Assembly (NCBI GenBank): GCA_022820945.1
Contig: JAJEEP010000014.1
Span: forward strand, 1 to 38,652
Reading direction: 5' to 3'
Source: Alphaproteobacteria bacterium
GTDB lineage: Bacteria > Pseudomonadota > Alphaproteobacteria > UBA828
Length of the DNA: 38,652 nucleotides
The position numbers and the translations under genes were made by a program. This document shows, one piece after another, positions 22,577 to 30,794 of this stretch (position 1 is the stretch's first letter; each line of letters opens with the position of its first letter). The notes below the pieces were generated by a model, which made no database searches, had not been told where the DNA came from, and saw only the letters and a program-made list of their open reading frames with translations.

Positions 22577-24673
22577 TCAGTCGAGGGGCAGCAACTCGGC
22601 GATCTCACGCTTGAAGGGAACGTCGTCGCCCTCCACCGCCGGGCCGTCCAGCTCCTCCGCGTAGCGGCGCCCCGCGTAGACCGCGTGGGCGATGGTCGCC
22701 GGCGCCAGCGCGTCGCCAATGGTGGTGACCGTCTCGATTCCTGCGTCCCCCCAGTCGTCCGCGCGCGCCGCAAGCTCTTCGGCGAGGCGGTCCTCCGGTG
22801 CGCGCGACGTGACCAGCACCACCGCGTCCGCCTCGATTTCCTCCGTGCGGCCGGTGAAGACGCAGGAGGCCGTGATGGAGCCCTCCGAGACGGCGTCGAG
22901 GTTGGTGAAGCTCTGGATCGTCACCCCTTTCTCCAGGAGCCTTGCCTGGATGAAGTGCTGCTCCATCGTGTTCTGGGTCCAGGTCGAGGCTTCGGATGCC
23001 GGCGTCAGATAGTGGGTGGTGCAGCCCTTGTCGGCCAACAATTCGGCGATCACCCCGCCCATGTAGTAGTGGTCGTCGTCCCAGACTGCGACACGCGTTC
23101 CTGCCGACGGCACGGTGCCTGCCATGATGTCGTCGGGAGTCAGCACCCGCGCGCCTGCCGCGATGGGCATGGGCCGCGCCCGGCTGCGGCCGAGACCGTC
23201 CGCCCGCCAGCGCGCGCCGGTGGCGACGACGACACGGGGCACGCCGAACTCCAGCACAGCCGCCGCATCGAGATCGGAATCGAAATAGACGTTCACGTTG
23301 GGCAGCTGATGAAGCTGCTGCTCGCGGTAGTCGCGGACCCGGCCCCAGGCGGCGAGCCCCGGCAGCCGGCATTCGCGTGCGACGCGGCCGCCGAGCGCCG
23401 TGCCCTTCTCCGCCAGCGTCACCTCGTAGTCCCGCTTGCCGAGCGCCTGCGCCGCCTCCAGGCCTGCGGGCCCCGCGCCCACGATGAGGACTGGCTTGTC
23501 CGACTCCTGCGGCCGGATGCGCTCCGGATGCCAGCCCTTGCGCCACTCCTCGCCCATCGTCGGATTCTGGGTGCAGCGGATCGGCGACATGGTGAAATCG
23601 CCCGAGACGCAGATGTTGCAGCCGATGCATTCGCGAATGTCGTCGAGGCGCCCTTCCTCGATCTTCTTCGGCAGGAACGGATCAGCGATGGAGGGCCGCG
23701 CGCAGCCGATGAAATCGGCAATGCCCTTGTTGACGACCGACGCCATCCGGTCGGGCGAGGTATAGCGCCCGACGACGACCACCGGCTTCGTGGTGAGGCC
23801 CTTCACTCCGCTGACGAAGGGCTCCTGCCCGCCTTCGGGGCCGAACCGCGACGTGATGGAATCGTTGGGCCAGGCCGCCAGCGACAGGTCCCAGAGGTCC
23901 GGCAGCTCGGCGACGAGGCCGATCAGCTCCTCCACCTCCGCCTTCTCCAGGCCGTCCGTTCCCAGCAACTCGTCGACGGCGATCCGGCACGGCACGGCGC
24001 AGGTGTCTCCCACGGCATCCTTGGTATCGCCGATGATCTCTTCCAGCAGGCGCACGCGGTTGCGCGAAGACCCGCCGTACTCGTCGCTCCGCCGGTTGTG
24101 ATGGCGGGAGAGGAAGTGGTGCAGGACGGTGAGCGCGTGGCCGGCGTACACATAGATGAGGTCGAACCCGGCCTGCCGTGCCCTGAGCGCCGCCGCGCGG
24201 TGCCAGCGGCGCAGGTCGCGGATGTCCTGCCTGTCCATCGCACGGGCCTGTAGCGGCTCGTAGCCTGCGGTCGTGACCGGGATCGACGAGGCCGCCAGCG
24301 GCACCTCTCGCGCGTAGTGATTGGCGGCGTGGGGGCCGTTGTGGGCAAGCTCGATACCCACGAGTGCGCCGAACTCGTGGATCCGGTCCGCGGTCCGCGC
24401 GAGCATCGGGATATCGCGGTCGTCCCAGAGCCGGAGCTCGATGAAGGGATTGACGTCCGACGTGGGGTGGATCTCCACCTCCTCGGTGCAGACCACGGCC
24501 CAGCCGCCCTCCGCCTTGACCCCGCGCATCCAGGCGAGCGCCGTGGGGTCGCGGTGGCCCATGCCGTTGCAGTGCGGCACCTGGTAGAAACGGTTCTTCG
24601 CGGTCACCGGGCCGATCCGGATCGGCTCGAAAAGCACGTCGAAGCGGGGGTCGCGCTGCGCGCCGCTGGTCAT
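22577..24673 (-). CDS. trimethylamine dehydrogenase-family FMN/4Fe-4S oxidoreductase (candidate N-methyl amine or imino acid demethylase)
   Basis: This is a 698-residue enzyme of the TMADH/dimethylamine dehydrogenase/2,4-dienoyl-CoA reductase family. It has an N-terminal FMN TIM barrel, a 4Fe-4S cluster and C-terminal ADP/FAD-binding domains. Cys35 in NRFYQVPHCNGMG matches the cysteine that covalently binds FMN in TMADH. The cluster cysteines lie in RECIGCNICVSGDF and PIRCTQNPTMGEE. The first dinucleotide fold is PVLIVGAGPAGLEAAQAL. Compared with TMADH as I remember it, the tyrosine of the substrate bowl is Glu65 and one bowl tryptophan is lost. The Tyr/His pair (YVYAGHA) and the Trp/Asp pair (AAWPND) are kept. 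The substrate is therefore probably not trimethylamine. The ATG at 24673 follows GGAGG. Its place just after putA suggests N-methylproline, or a similar N-methyl amino acid, as substrate. Confidence 0.85.
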   Translation of the reverse strand: MTSGAQRDPRFDVLFEPIRIGPVTAKNRFYQVPHCNGMGHRDPTALAWMRGVKAEGGWAVVCTEEVEIHPTSDVNPFIELRLWDDRDIPMLARTADRIHEFGALVGIELAHNGPHAANHYAREVPLAASSIPVTTAGYEPLQARAMDRQDIRDLRRWHRAAALRARQAGFDLIYVYAGHALTVLHHFLSRHHNRRSDEYGGSSRNRVRLLEEIIGDTKDAVGDTCAVPCRIAVDELLGTDGLEKAEVEELIGLVAELPDLWDLSLAAWPNDSITSRFGPEGGQEPFVSGVKGLTTKPVVVVGRYTSPDRMASVVNKGIADFIGCARPSIADPFLPKKIEEGRLDDIRECIGCNICVSGDFTMSPIRCTQNPTMGEEWRKGWHPERIRPQESDKPVLIVGAGPAGLEAAQALGKRDYEVTLAEKGTALGGRVARECRLPGLAAWGRVRDYREQQLHQLPNVNVYFDSDLDAAAVLEFGVPRVVVATGARWRADGLGRSRARPMPIAAGARVLTPDDIMAGTVPSAGTRVAVWDDDHYYMGGVIAELLADKGCTTHYLTPASEASTWTQNTMEQHFIQARLLEKGVTIQSFTNLDAVSEGSITASCVFTGRTEEIEADAVVLVTSRAPEDRLAEELAARADDWGDAGIETVTTIGDALAPATIAHAVYAGRRYAEELDGPAVEGDDVPFKREIAELLPLD

Positions 24674-24740
24674 TCTCAACCTCCGTCAGTCGCCAGAGCG
24701 CAGCTTACGCGATCGGGGACCATGCCTCGATCATGGGCGC

Positions 24741-27700
24741 TCAGCCTCCGGCCTCGGCCAACAGCGATGCGTTGCCGCCCGCCGCCGTGGTATCGACGCA
24801 GAGATGGCGCTCCAGCACATAGCGCTCAGGCGCGTCGGGCTCCGCGATAAGCGGCAGAATCGGCCCTGCGCGCTTGGCGAGTGCGGTGCGTATCGCGGTG
24901 AGCAAATCGCGATCCGCGCAGCAGGCGACGGCGGCAATGCCGGGCAAGCTGGTGAGCGCGTCCGGCGCAACTTGACCGTCCAGCACGACCACGAGGGGAT
25001 CGGTTGCGTGAGCGGCAAGCGCCGCACTCGCGCCTTCGGCGACCGCCACCACGGCATTTCCAGCTTCGTGGGCCGCCGCGACCTGCGCGCGCACCGCATT
25101 GGCGCCAGGGCCGAGGCAGAGAACCACGCCGCGGGGCGCAAACGAGAGCCGGTTGGATTCCCCGGTCGGACCGGGGAGCTCCGGCGATGCGAAGCGGCCG
25201 CCGTCCGCGCGATGCGTCCCTGCCGCGAGGGCGCGCCCGGCGACGGCGATGGCGGCGACAAGCAGCGCCTCGTTCAACGTCGCACCCGAGGGCCGACCTC
25301 TTGCCGTGGTTGCACCGGCCGTGAGGCGGCTTACGTAGTGCGGTCCGCCCGCCTTCGGCCCGGTCCCGCTCAGGCCTTCGCCGCCGAAGGGCTGGGAGCC
25401 CACCACTGCGCCGATCTGGTTGCGATTGACGTAGATGTTGCCCGCGCGCACGCGGTCGACGATGCGCTGCACGCGATCGTCGATGCGCGTGTGCAGACCG
25501 AAGGTGAGCCCGTAGCCGGCCCCGTTGACGCCATCGACGACGGCGTCGATCTCGTCGGCGCCGAAAGTCGCGACGTGCAGCACCGGCCCAAAGATTTCTT
25601 CCTGGAGCGCTTCGATCCCTTCGACGCGCAGCACCGTCGGCGGCACGAACGTGCCGTCACCCGGCACCGCGAGCCGCTTGAGAACGCGCCCCTCCTGTTC
25701 GGCCCGCGCGCAGTGCGCCTCGATGCTGTCGCGCGCTTGCGCGTCGATCGCCGGGCCGATGTCGGTCTCCAGCGCCCACGGGTTACCGATGTGAAGCTCG
25801 TCCATCGCGCCGAACAGCATCTCCAGAATTCGCGCCTCGACCTCGCGCTGGACGTAGAGGATGCGCAGCGCGGAGCAGCGCTGGCCGGCGCTCTGGAAGG
25901 CGGAGGCGACGATGTCGCGCACCGCCTGCTCGGGCAGCGCGGTGGAATCCACGATCATCGCGTTGAGTCCGCCGGTCTCCGCAATCAGCGGCGCTTCGGG
26001 CGAGAGGTGTTCAGCCATCGCAAGGTTGATGAGCCGGGCGGTCACGGTCGAGCCGGTGAAGCACACGCCGTCGATGCAGGGATCGGAGACAAGCGCCGCG
26101 CCCACCGTGGCGCCGTCGCCGGGCAAGAGCTGCACTGCGTCCCGCGGGATGCCGGCCTCGTGCATCAGCGTGACCGCGCGCGCGGCGATGAGCGGCGTCT
26201 GCTCCGCCGGCTTGGCGATGACCCCGTTGCCGGCGGCGAGCGCCCCAAGAATCTGGCCCGAGAAGATGGCGAGCGGGAAGTTCCAGGGCGAGATGCAGGC
26301 GATCACGCCGCGCGGGGTGCATTGGCCTTCGCGTCGCAGCCGCAGGGCCTCGCTCGCATAGAAGCGCGCGAAGTCGCAGGCCTCGCGCACCTCCGCCACG
26401 CAGTCGGGCAGGGTCTTGCCCGCCTCGCGTGCAGCGAGCGCGAAGAGTTCTGTCGCGTGCTTTTCGTAGAGGTCGGCCACGTGGCGGAGCCGGTGGGCCC
26501 GCTCCTCGGCGCTGGTCGCGGACCACGCTGTCGCCCCGTCTCGGGCCGCCTCCAGGGCTGTTTCGATGTCGGCCGGCGCGGTGTCCGTCACGGAACCCAC
26601 GATCTCGTCCGGTCGCGCCGGGTTCCGCACCTCTTGGCGCGCGGCGCCGACGGCTTCGCCCGCGATTATCGGCTCGGCCTTCCAGACCGCAGTGCCGAAG
26701 GGTGCGCGCCCCGCCTCGAGCGCATCGACGGCAAGCGGATCGGTGAGGTCCCACCCCTTCGCGTTGCGGCGGGTTGGCATGAAGATGTCGGGGGGCGCCG
26801 TGATGGCCGGGTTCGCGACCGCGCCGTCGCACTCCTCCACCGCCGCGACGGGATCGCGTGCGATCTCTTCGGCCGCCACGCTCTCGTCCACAATCTGGTT
26901 CACGAAAGAGCTGTTGGCGCCGTTCTCCAGCAGGCGGCGGACGAGATAGGCGAGCAGGTCGTGATGGGCGCCCACCGGGGCGTAGATGCGGCAGCGGAGG
27001 CCGTGGACTTCACGCACCGCCGCGTACAGGGCCTCGCCCATCCCATGCAGGCGCTGGAACTCGAAGTGCGAACGGTCTCCGTCGCCCGCCATGTGCAGCA
27101 CCGCCGCCACCGTGTGCGCGTTGTGGGTCGCGAACTGCGGATAGAGGCGGTCCGTCATCCCGAGCAGCTTCCGTGCGCACGCGAGGTAGGCGACGTCGGT
27201 GCAGGCCTTGCGGGTAAAGACAGGAAAGCCGGCGAGGCCCTGCTCCTGGGCGCGCTTGATTTCGGTGTCCCAGTAGGCGCCCTTGACGAGGCGCACCATT
27301 ACGCGGCGCCCGTGCGCGCCGGCGAGCGCGTAGACCCAATCGATCACGTGCGCGGCCCGCTTGCCGTAGGCCTGCACCACGACGCCGAAGCCGTCCCAGC
27401 CGCTGAGCGCGGGGTCCACCAGCACCGCCTCGATGACATCGAGGGAGAGGTCGAGGCGGTCGGCTTCCTCGGCGTCCACGTTGAGCCCGATGCCGGCCGA
27501 CTTGGCGAGCAAAGCGAGCGCGCGTATCCGCGCGACGAGCTCCGACATCACCCGCGCACGCTGGGCGAACTCGTAGCGCGGATGGAGCGCCGAGAGCTTG
27601 ACCGAGACTCCAGGCCGGTCGCGGATGCTCGCGCCTCGGCCGACATCGGCGAGCGCGGTGATGGAATCGGAATAGGCGAGGTGGTAGCGGCGCGCATCCG

Positions 27701-28286
27701 CCTCGGTGCGGGCCGCTTCGCCCAGCATGTCGTAGGAGAAGCTGTTGCCCTGCGCTTCCAGTTCGGCGGCACGGGCCATGGCCTCGCTCATGTCGCGCCC
27801 GAGCACGAATTGATGGCCGAGCTCGCGCATCGCCTGGGCGACCGCCGCGCGGATAACCGGCTCACCGAGCCGCCTGACCGCGCCGTGCAGAGCTCCGGCG
27901 AGACCTTCCTCCGTCTCGCCCAGCACCTTGCCGGTGAGCAGAAGCGCCCAGGTGGAGGCATTGACCAGCGGCGAGCTCGATTGCCCGAGATGCGCCGCCC
28001 AGTTGGACGCTGCGATCTTGTCCTCGATCAGAGCGTCGATGGTCTCGGTGTCGGGCACCCGGAGCAGCGCCTCGGCGAGGCACATGAGCGCCACGCCCTC
28101 GCGGGACGAAAGCCCGTACTCGGCGAGAAAGCCCTGCATGATCGAGGCGCTGCCGCCCTCCCGGACGGTGCGAACCAGATCGGCCGCCCGCGCGGAGATG
28201 GCCTCCCGGTCGGTCCCCGTGAGGTTCGCGGCCTCGACCATCCGATGCACGGCAACCGCCTCGTCCTCGAGTATGGCGGCGCGCAT
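24741..28286 (-). CDS. putA: bifunctional proline dehydrogenase / glutamate-5-semialdehyde dehydrogenase
   Basis: This is a 1181-residue PutA that oxidises proline to glutamate in two channelled steps. The FAD-dependent proline dehydrogenase barrel is at about residues 60-490 (KLSALHPRYEFAQRARV, GLNVDAEEADRLDLSLDVIE, VRLVKGAYWDTEIKRAQEQG). The NAD-dependent aldehyde dehydrogenase follows (ACISPWNFPLAIFSGQ), with catalytic Cys804 in SAGQRCSALRI. There is no N-terminal ribbon-helix-helix domain, so it cannot be its own repressor. The long C-terminal tail of about 200 residues resembles the extra domain of long non-DNA-binding PutA proteins. The first usable start after the upstream permease is the ATG at 28286. 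It sits between the ABC permease and the TMADH-like gene in the same operon. Confidence 0.94.
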   Translation of the reverse strand: MRAAILEDEAVAVHRMVEAANLTGTDREAISARAADLVRTVREGGSASIMQGFLAEYGLSSREGVALMCLAEALLRVPDTETIDALIEDKIAASNWAAHLGQSSSPLVNASTWALLLTGKVLGETEEGLAGALHGAVRRLGEPVIRAAVAQAMRELGHQFVLGRDMSEAMARAAELEAQGNSFSYDMLGEAARTEADARRYHLAYSDSITALADVGRGASIRDRPGVSVKLSALHPRYEFAQRARVMSELVARIRALALLAKSAGIGLNVDAEEADRLDLSLDVIEAVLVDPALSGWDGFGVVVQAYGKRAAHVIDWVYALAGAHGRRVMVRLVKGAYWDTEIKRAQEQGLAGFPVFTRKACTDVAYLACARKLLGMTDRLYPQFATHNAHTVAAVLHMAGDGDRSHFEFQRLHGMGEALYAAVREVHGLRCRIYAPVGAHHDLLAYLVRRLLENGANSSFVNQIVDESVAAEEIARDPVAAVEECDGAVANPAITAPPDIFMPTRRNAKGWDLTDPLAVDALEAGRAPFGTAVWKAEPIIAGEAVGAARQEVRNPARPDEIVGSVTDTAPADIETALEAARDGATAWSATSAEERAHRLRHVADLYEKHATELFALAAREAGKTLPDCVAEVREACDFARFYASEALRLRREGQCTPRGVIACISPWNFPLAIFSGQILGALAAGNGVIAKPAEQTPLIAARAVTLMHEAGIPRDAVQLLPGDGATVGAALVSDPCIDGVCFTGSTVTARLINLAMAEHLSPEAPLIAETGGLNAMIVDSTALPEQAVRDIVASAFQSAGQRCSALRILYVQREVEARILEMLFGAMDELHIGNPWALETDIGPAIDAQARDSIEAHCARAEQEGRVLKRLAVPGDGTFVPPTVLRVEGIEALQEEIFGPVLHVATFGADEIDAVVDGVNGAGYGLTFGLHTRIDDRVQRIVDRVRAGNIYVNRNQIGAVVGSQPFGGEGLSGTGPKAGGPHYVSRLTAGATTARGRPSGATLNEALLVAAIAVAGRALAAGTHRADGGRFASPELPGPTGESNRLSFAPRGVVLCLGPGANAVRAQVAAAHEAGNAVVAVAEGASAALAAHATDPLVVVLDGQVAPDALTSLPGIAAVACCADRDLLTAIRTALAKRAGPILPLIAEPDAPERYVLERHLCVDTTAAGGNASLLAEAGG

Positions 28287-28333
28287 CGCCGCCCGAATTT
28301 CAGTGAGAGCCTGCGATGCGTGGCAGGGGCGGC

Positions 28334-29275
28334 TCACCGCCGCTGGCCGCCCGCGCTGATCCCGATTGCGGCGAGGATGACCAGACCGGTGGTGAGGTCG
28401 CGGTAGAAGGGATCGGCGTTGAGGATGTTGAAGCCGTTGCTGATGAGCGCCAGCAGGAACACGCCACCGAGGCTGCGCCACACTGCGCCGGCCCCGCCGT
28501 AGATGCTGGTGCCGCCCAGGATCACCGCGGCGATGGCCTGCAGCTCCATGCCTTGCCCGGCCGCCGCCTGCCCCAGTGCGACGCGCGAGGTCGCGATGAT
28601 CGAGGCGAGCCCCGCCGCGAAGCCCGCGATGGCGAAGGTGGCGGTCTTCACGCGGTCCGTGCGGATGCCGGACAGCACCGCCGCCTCCTCGTTGCCGCCG
28701 ACGGCGAAGACCCGCCGCCCGAAGGCCGTCCGCGTCAGCGCGAAGGTCAGGATGATGGCGAAGACCGCCATGATCCAGACGGCGATGAAGACGCCGCCCG
28801 CCTTGTCGCGCCCGAGCCAGGTGAAGGTGTCGAGGCGGACGGAGATCAGCCGCCCGTCGGAGATGACGATGGCGACGCCCTTGAAGATCAGACTCGTGGC
28901 GATGGTGGCGAGGAAGGAATGCACCCTGAGCGCATTGATCACCACGCCGTTCATGGTGCCGAGGATGAGGCCGATGAAGGGCGCCAGGAAGAGGCCGAGA
29001 TAGGGGTCCACGTGGAGCGCGATCCAGGCCGACATGACCGAGCCCATGGAGAAGATCGCCGCTACCGAGAGGTCGAAGCCGCCCGCGATAATTACCAGCG
29101 TCATTGCCGAGGCCATGATCGCGAGCGGTGCGTTCTGGTTGAGGATGTTCAGCAGGTTGCGGAAGGTGAGGAAGTTCTCGGATAGCATGCTCAGCGCGAT
29201 GACCAGGAACACGATCATGATCAGGACCGCGTAGGTCTGCAGGAAGCGCCCGACATGGAAGCCCCTGACGGTCAT
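28334..29275 (-). CDS. ribose-type (CUT2) ABC transporter permease
   Basis: This is a 313-residue inner-membrane permease of the RbsC/BPD_transp_2 type with about nine to ten helices. Typical segments are MASAMTLVIIAGGFDLSVAA with the following GSVMSAWIAL, the cytoplasmic-loop GRRVFAVGGNEEAAVLSGIR, and AIAAVILGGTSIYGGAGAVW. It starts at the ATG that overlaps the ATPase gene stop (ATGA). A longer frame from 29557 would lie inside the ATPase gene and is rejected. Members import sugars, autoinducer-2, nucleosides and sometimes other small molecules. The hydantoinase/PutA context suggests a cyclic nitrogen compound instead. It precedes putA by 47 bases. Confidence 0.9.
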   Translation of the reverse strand: MTVRGFHVGRFLQTYAVLIMIVFLVIALSMLSENFLTFRNLLNILNQNAPLAIMASAMTLVIIAGGFDLSVAAIFSMGSVMSAWIALHVDPYLGLFLAPFIGLILGTMNGVVINALRVHSFLATIATSLIFKGVAIVISDGRLISVRLDTFTWLGRDKAGGVFIAVWIMAVFAIILTFALTRTAFGRRVFAVGGNEEAAVLSGIRTDRVKTATFAIAGFAAGLASIIATSRVALGQAAAGQGMELQAIAAVILGGTSIYGGAGAVWRSLGGVFLLALISNGFNILNADPFYRDLTTGLVILAAIGISAGGQRR

Positions 29276-30786
29276 GCGGCGCCCCGCCGCTGGCTCTGGT
29301 GCTGGAAGAGCAGCGCGAGCAGATCGGCTTCGCTGGTTTCCTCCGGGATCACCTCTTCGACGATGCGGCCGCCGTCCGTCAGGTAGGCGCGATGGGCGAG
29401 ACCCAGCACCTCCTCGATCTCGCTGGAGATGAGCAGGACGCCGGTGCCGCCCGCCGCGAGCTCCGCGATGGCGAAGTGAATGCGCTCGCGGGCGCCCACG
29501 TCCACGCCGCGGCTCGGCTCGTCGAGGATCACGATGTCGGGGTTCTCCATGAGCCACTTGCCGATCAGGACCTTCTGCTGATTGCCGCCGGAGAAGGTCG
29601 CGACGTTGCCGTTGGGGTCCGCCGGGCGCACACGAAAGTGCTCGATCAGGCTCATGGCGCGCGTGCGTTCGGCGCGGCGTCGCATGACCCCAAGGTGCGC
29701 GAAGCGGGAGAGGTGAGGCAAGGTCATGTTGGGCGAGACCCGCATGGTCAAGACCAGACCCTGTTTGCGGCGATCCTCCGGCGACATCACCATGCCGAGT
29801 GCGGCGGAGCGGCGGATGGAGCGCTTGCGGTAGATCTCGCCCCGGAGCCGGACCTCGCCGCCCGTCGCCGGGTCTGCGCCGACGATGGCGCGGGCGATCT
29901 CGCTCCTGCCGCTGCCCACGAGGCCGGTGAGGCCCACGATCTCCCCGCGCCCCACCGAAAGGCTCGCGCCGTTGGCGCCCTGCTCGCTCTCCAGGTCCGC
30001 GACTTCCAGCACGGGCTCGGGCTTTTCGGGGCGAACCCTGGGCGGGAAGGGGGTCTCGCTCTTGCCGCCGCCGAGCATCGCCGCGACCAGGCTCGATCGC
30101 GTCTCCTCAGCAGCCGGTCCAGTCTTCACGTGCTTGCCGTCGCGCAGCACGGTGATGCGGTCGGACACCTCGAGAATGTCGTGGAGAAAGTGCGAGACGT
30201 AGATGATCGAGCGCCCCTCGTCCCTGAGCTTCCGCATCGCGAGGTGAAGCTGCGATACCTCGTCCCGCGAGAGCGAGGACGTGGGCTCGTCCATCACGAT
30301 GATCCGGGCATCGCGGGCGAGCGCGCGCAGGATCTCGATCTTCTGCTGATCGGCGATGGGCAGCCGCGAGACGATGGCGTTGGGGTCCAGCTGAAAGCCG
30401 CTCGCGTCCATCAACGCCGAGAGGCGCTGCGCCTCGGTGCGACGCAGTACGCCCCAGCGCCGGTCCTCCAGGCCGAGGAAGACGTTCTCGGCCACGGTCA
30501 GTGCGGGCACGAGCTGGAGCTCCTGGTGCATGATCGCGACGCCCTTGGAGAGCGCCGAGAGCGGATCCCATGCGTTCGCCCGCTCGCCGAAGACATCGAG
30601 CGTGCCTGCGCTCGCTGCGTAGTAGCCGCCGAAGACCTTGCCGAGCGTCGACTTGCCGGCGCCGTTCTCGCCGATCAGCCCGTGAATTTCGCCCGGCAGG
30701 ATGTCCACCGACACGTCGCTGAGGACCCAGACGCCTGCGAAGGCGACGCCGATCCCGTTGGCTCGCAGCGCCGGCTCGTCAGCCAT
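29272..30786 (-). CDS. ribose-type ABC transporter ATP-binding protein (two nucleotide-binding domains)
   Basis: This is a 504-residue tandem ATPase of the RbsA/MglA type. Domain one has a full Walker A (GLIGENGAGKSTLGK) and Walker B (IIVMDEPTSSLSRDEV) but a weak signature motif (LPIADQQKIEIL). Domain two has a degenerate P-loop (GLVGSGRSEIARAIVG), a strong FSGGNQQKVLIGKWL and DIVILDEPSRGVDVGAR. This asymmetry is normal for the group. I chose the ATG at 30786. A TTG at 30798, which overlaps the hyuB stop, would add four residues. No periplasmic binding-protein gene is present in the operon, which is unusual for this transporter class. Confidence 0.9.
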   Translation of the reverse strand: MADEPALRANGIGVAFAGVWVLSDVSVDILPGEIHGLIGENGAGKSTLGKVFGGYYAASAGTLDVFGERANAWDPLSALSKGVAIMHQELQLVPALTVAENVFLGLEDRRWGVLRRTEAQRLSALMDASGFQLDPNAIVSRLPIADQQKIEILRALARDARIIVMDEPTSSLSRDEVSQLHLAMRKLRDEGRSIIYVSHFLHDILEVSDRITVLRDGKHVKTGPAAEETRSSLVAAMLGGGKSETPFPPRVRPEKPEPVLEVADLESEQGANGASLSVGRGEIVGLTGLVGSGRSEIARAIVGADPATGGEVRLRGEIYRKRSIRRSAALGMVMSPEDRRKQGLVLTMRVSPNMTLPHLSRFAHLGVMRRRAERTRAMSLIEHFRVRPADPNGNVATFSGGNQQKVLIGKWLMENPDIVILDEPSRGVDVGARERIHFAIAELAAGGTGVLLISSEIEEVLGLAHRAYLTDGGRIVEEVIPEETSEADLLALLFQHQSQRRGAA

Positions 30787-30794
30787 AACCGTGG

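Noticed and set aside
22685-24253. Long plus-strand open frame opposite the TMADH-like gene
   Set aside because: Its composition is typical of an antisense shadow and no domain is visible. The minus strand has clear FMN, iron-sulfur and FAD motifs.
24804-28406. Very long plus-strand open frame (about 1200 codons) opposite putA
   Set aside because: It is an antisense shadow produced by high GC at third codon positions. The translation is Arg/His/Ala/Gly-rich with no domain, while the opposite strand encodes a full PutA.
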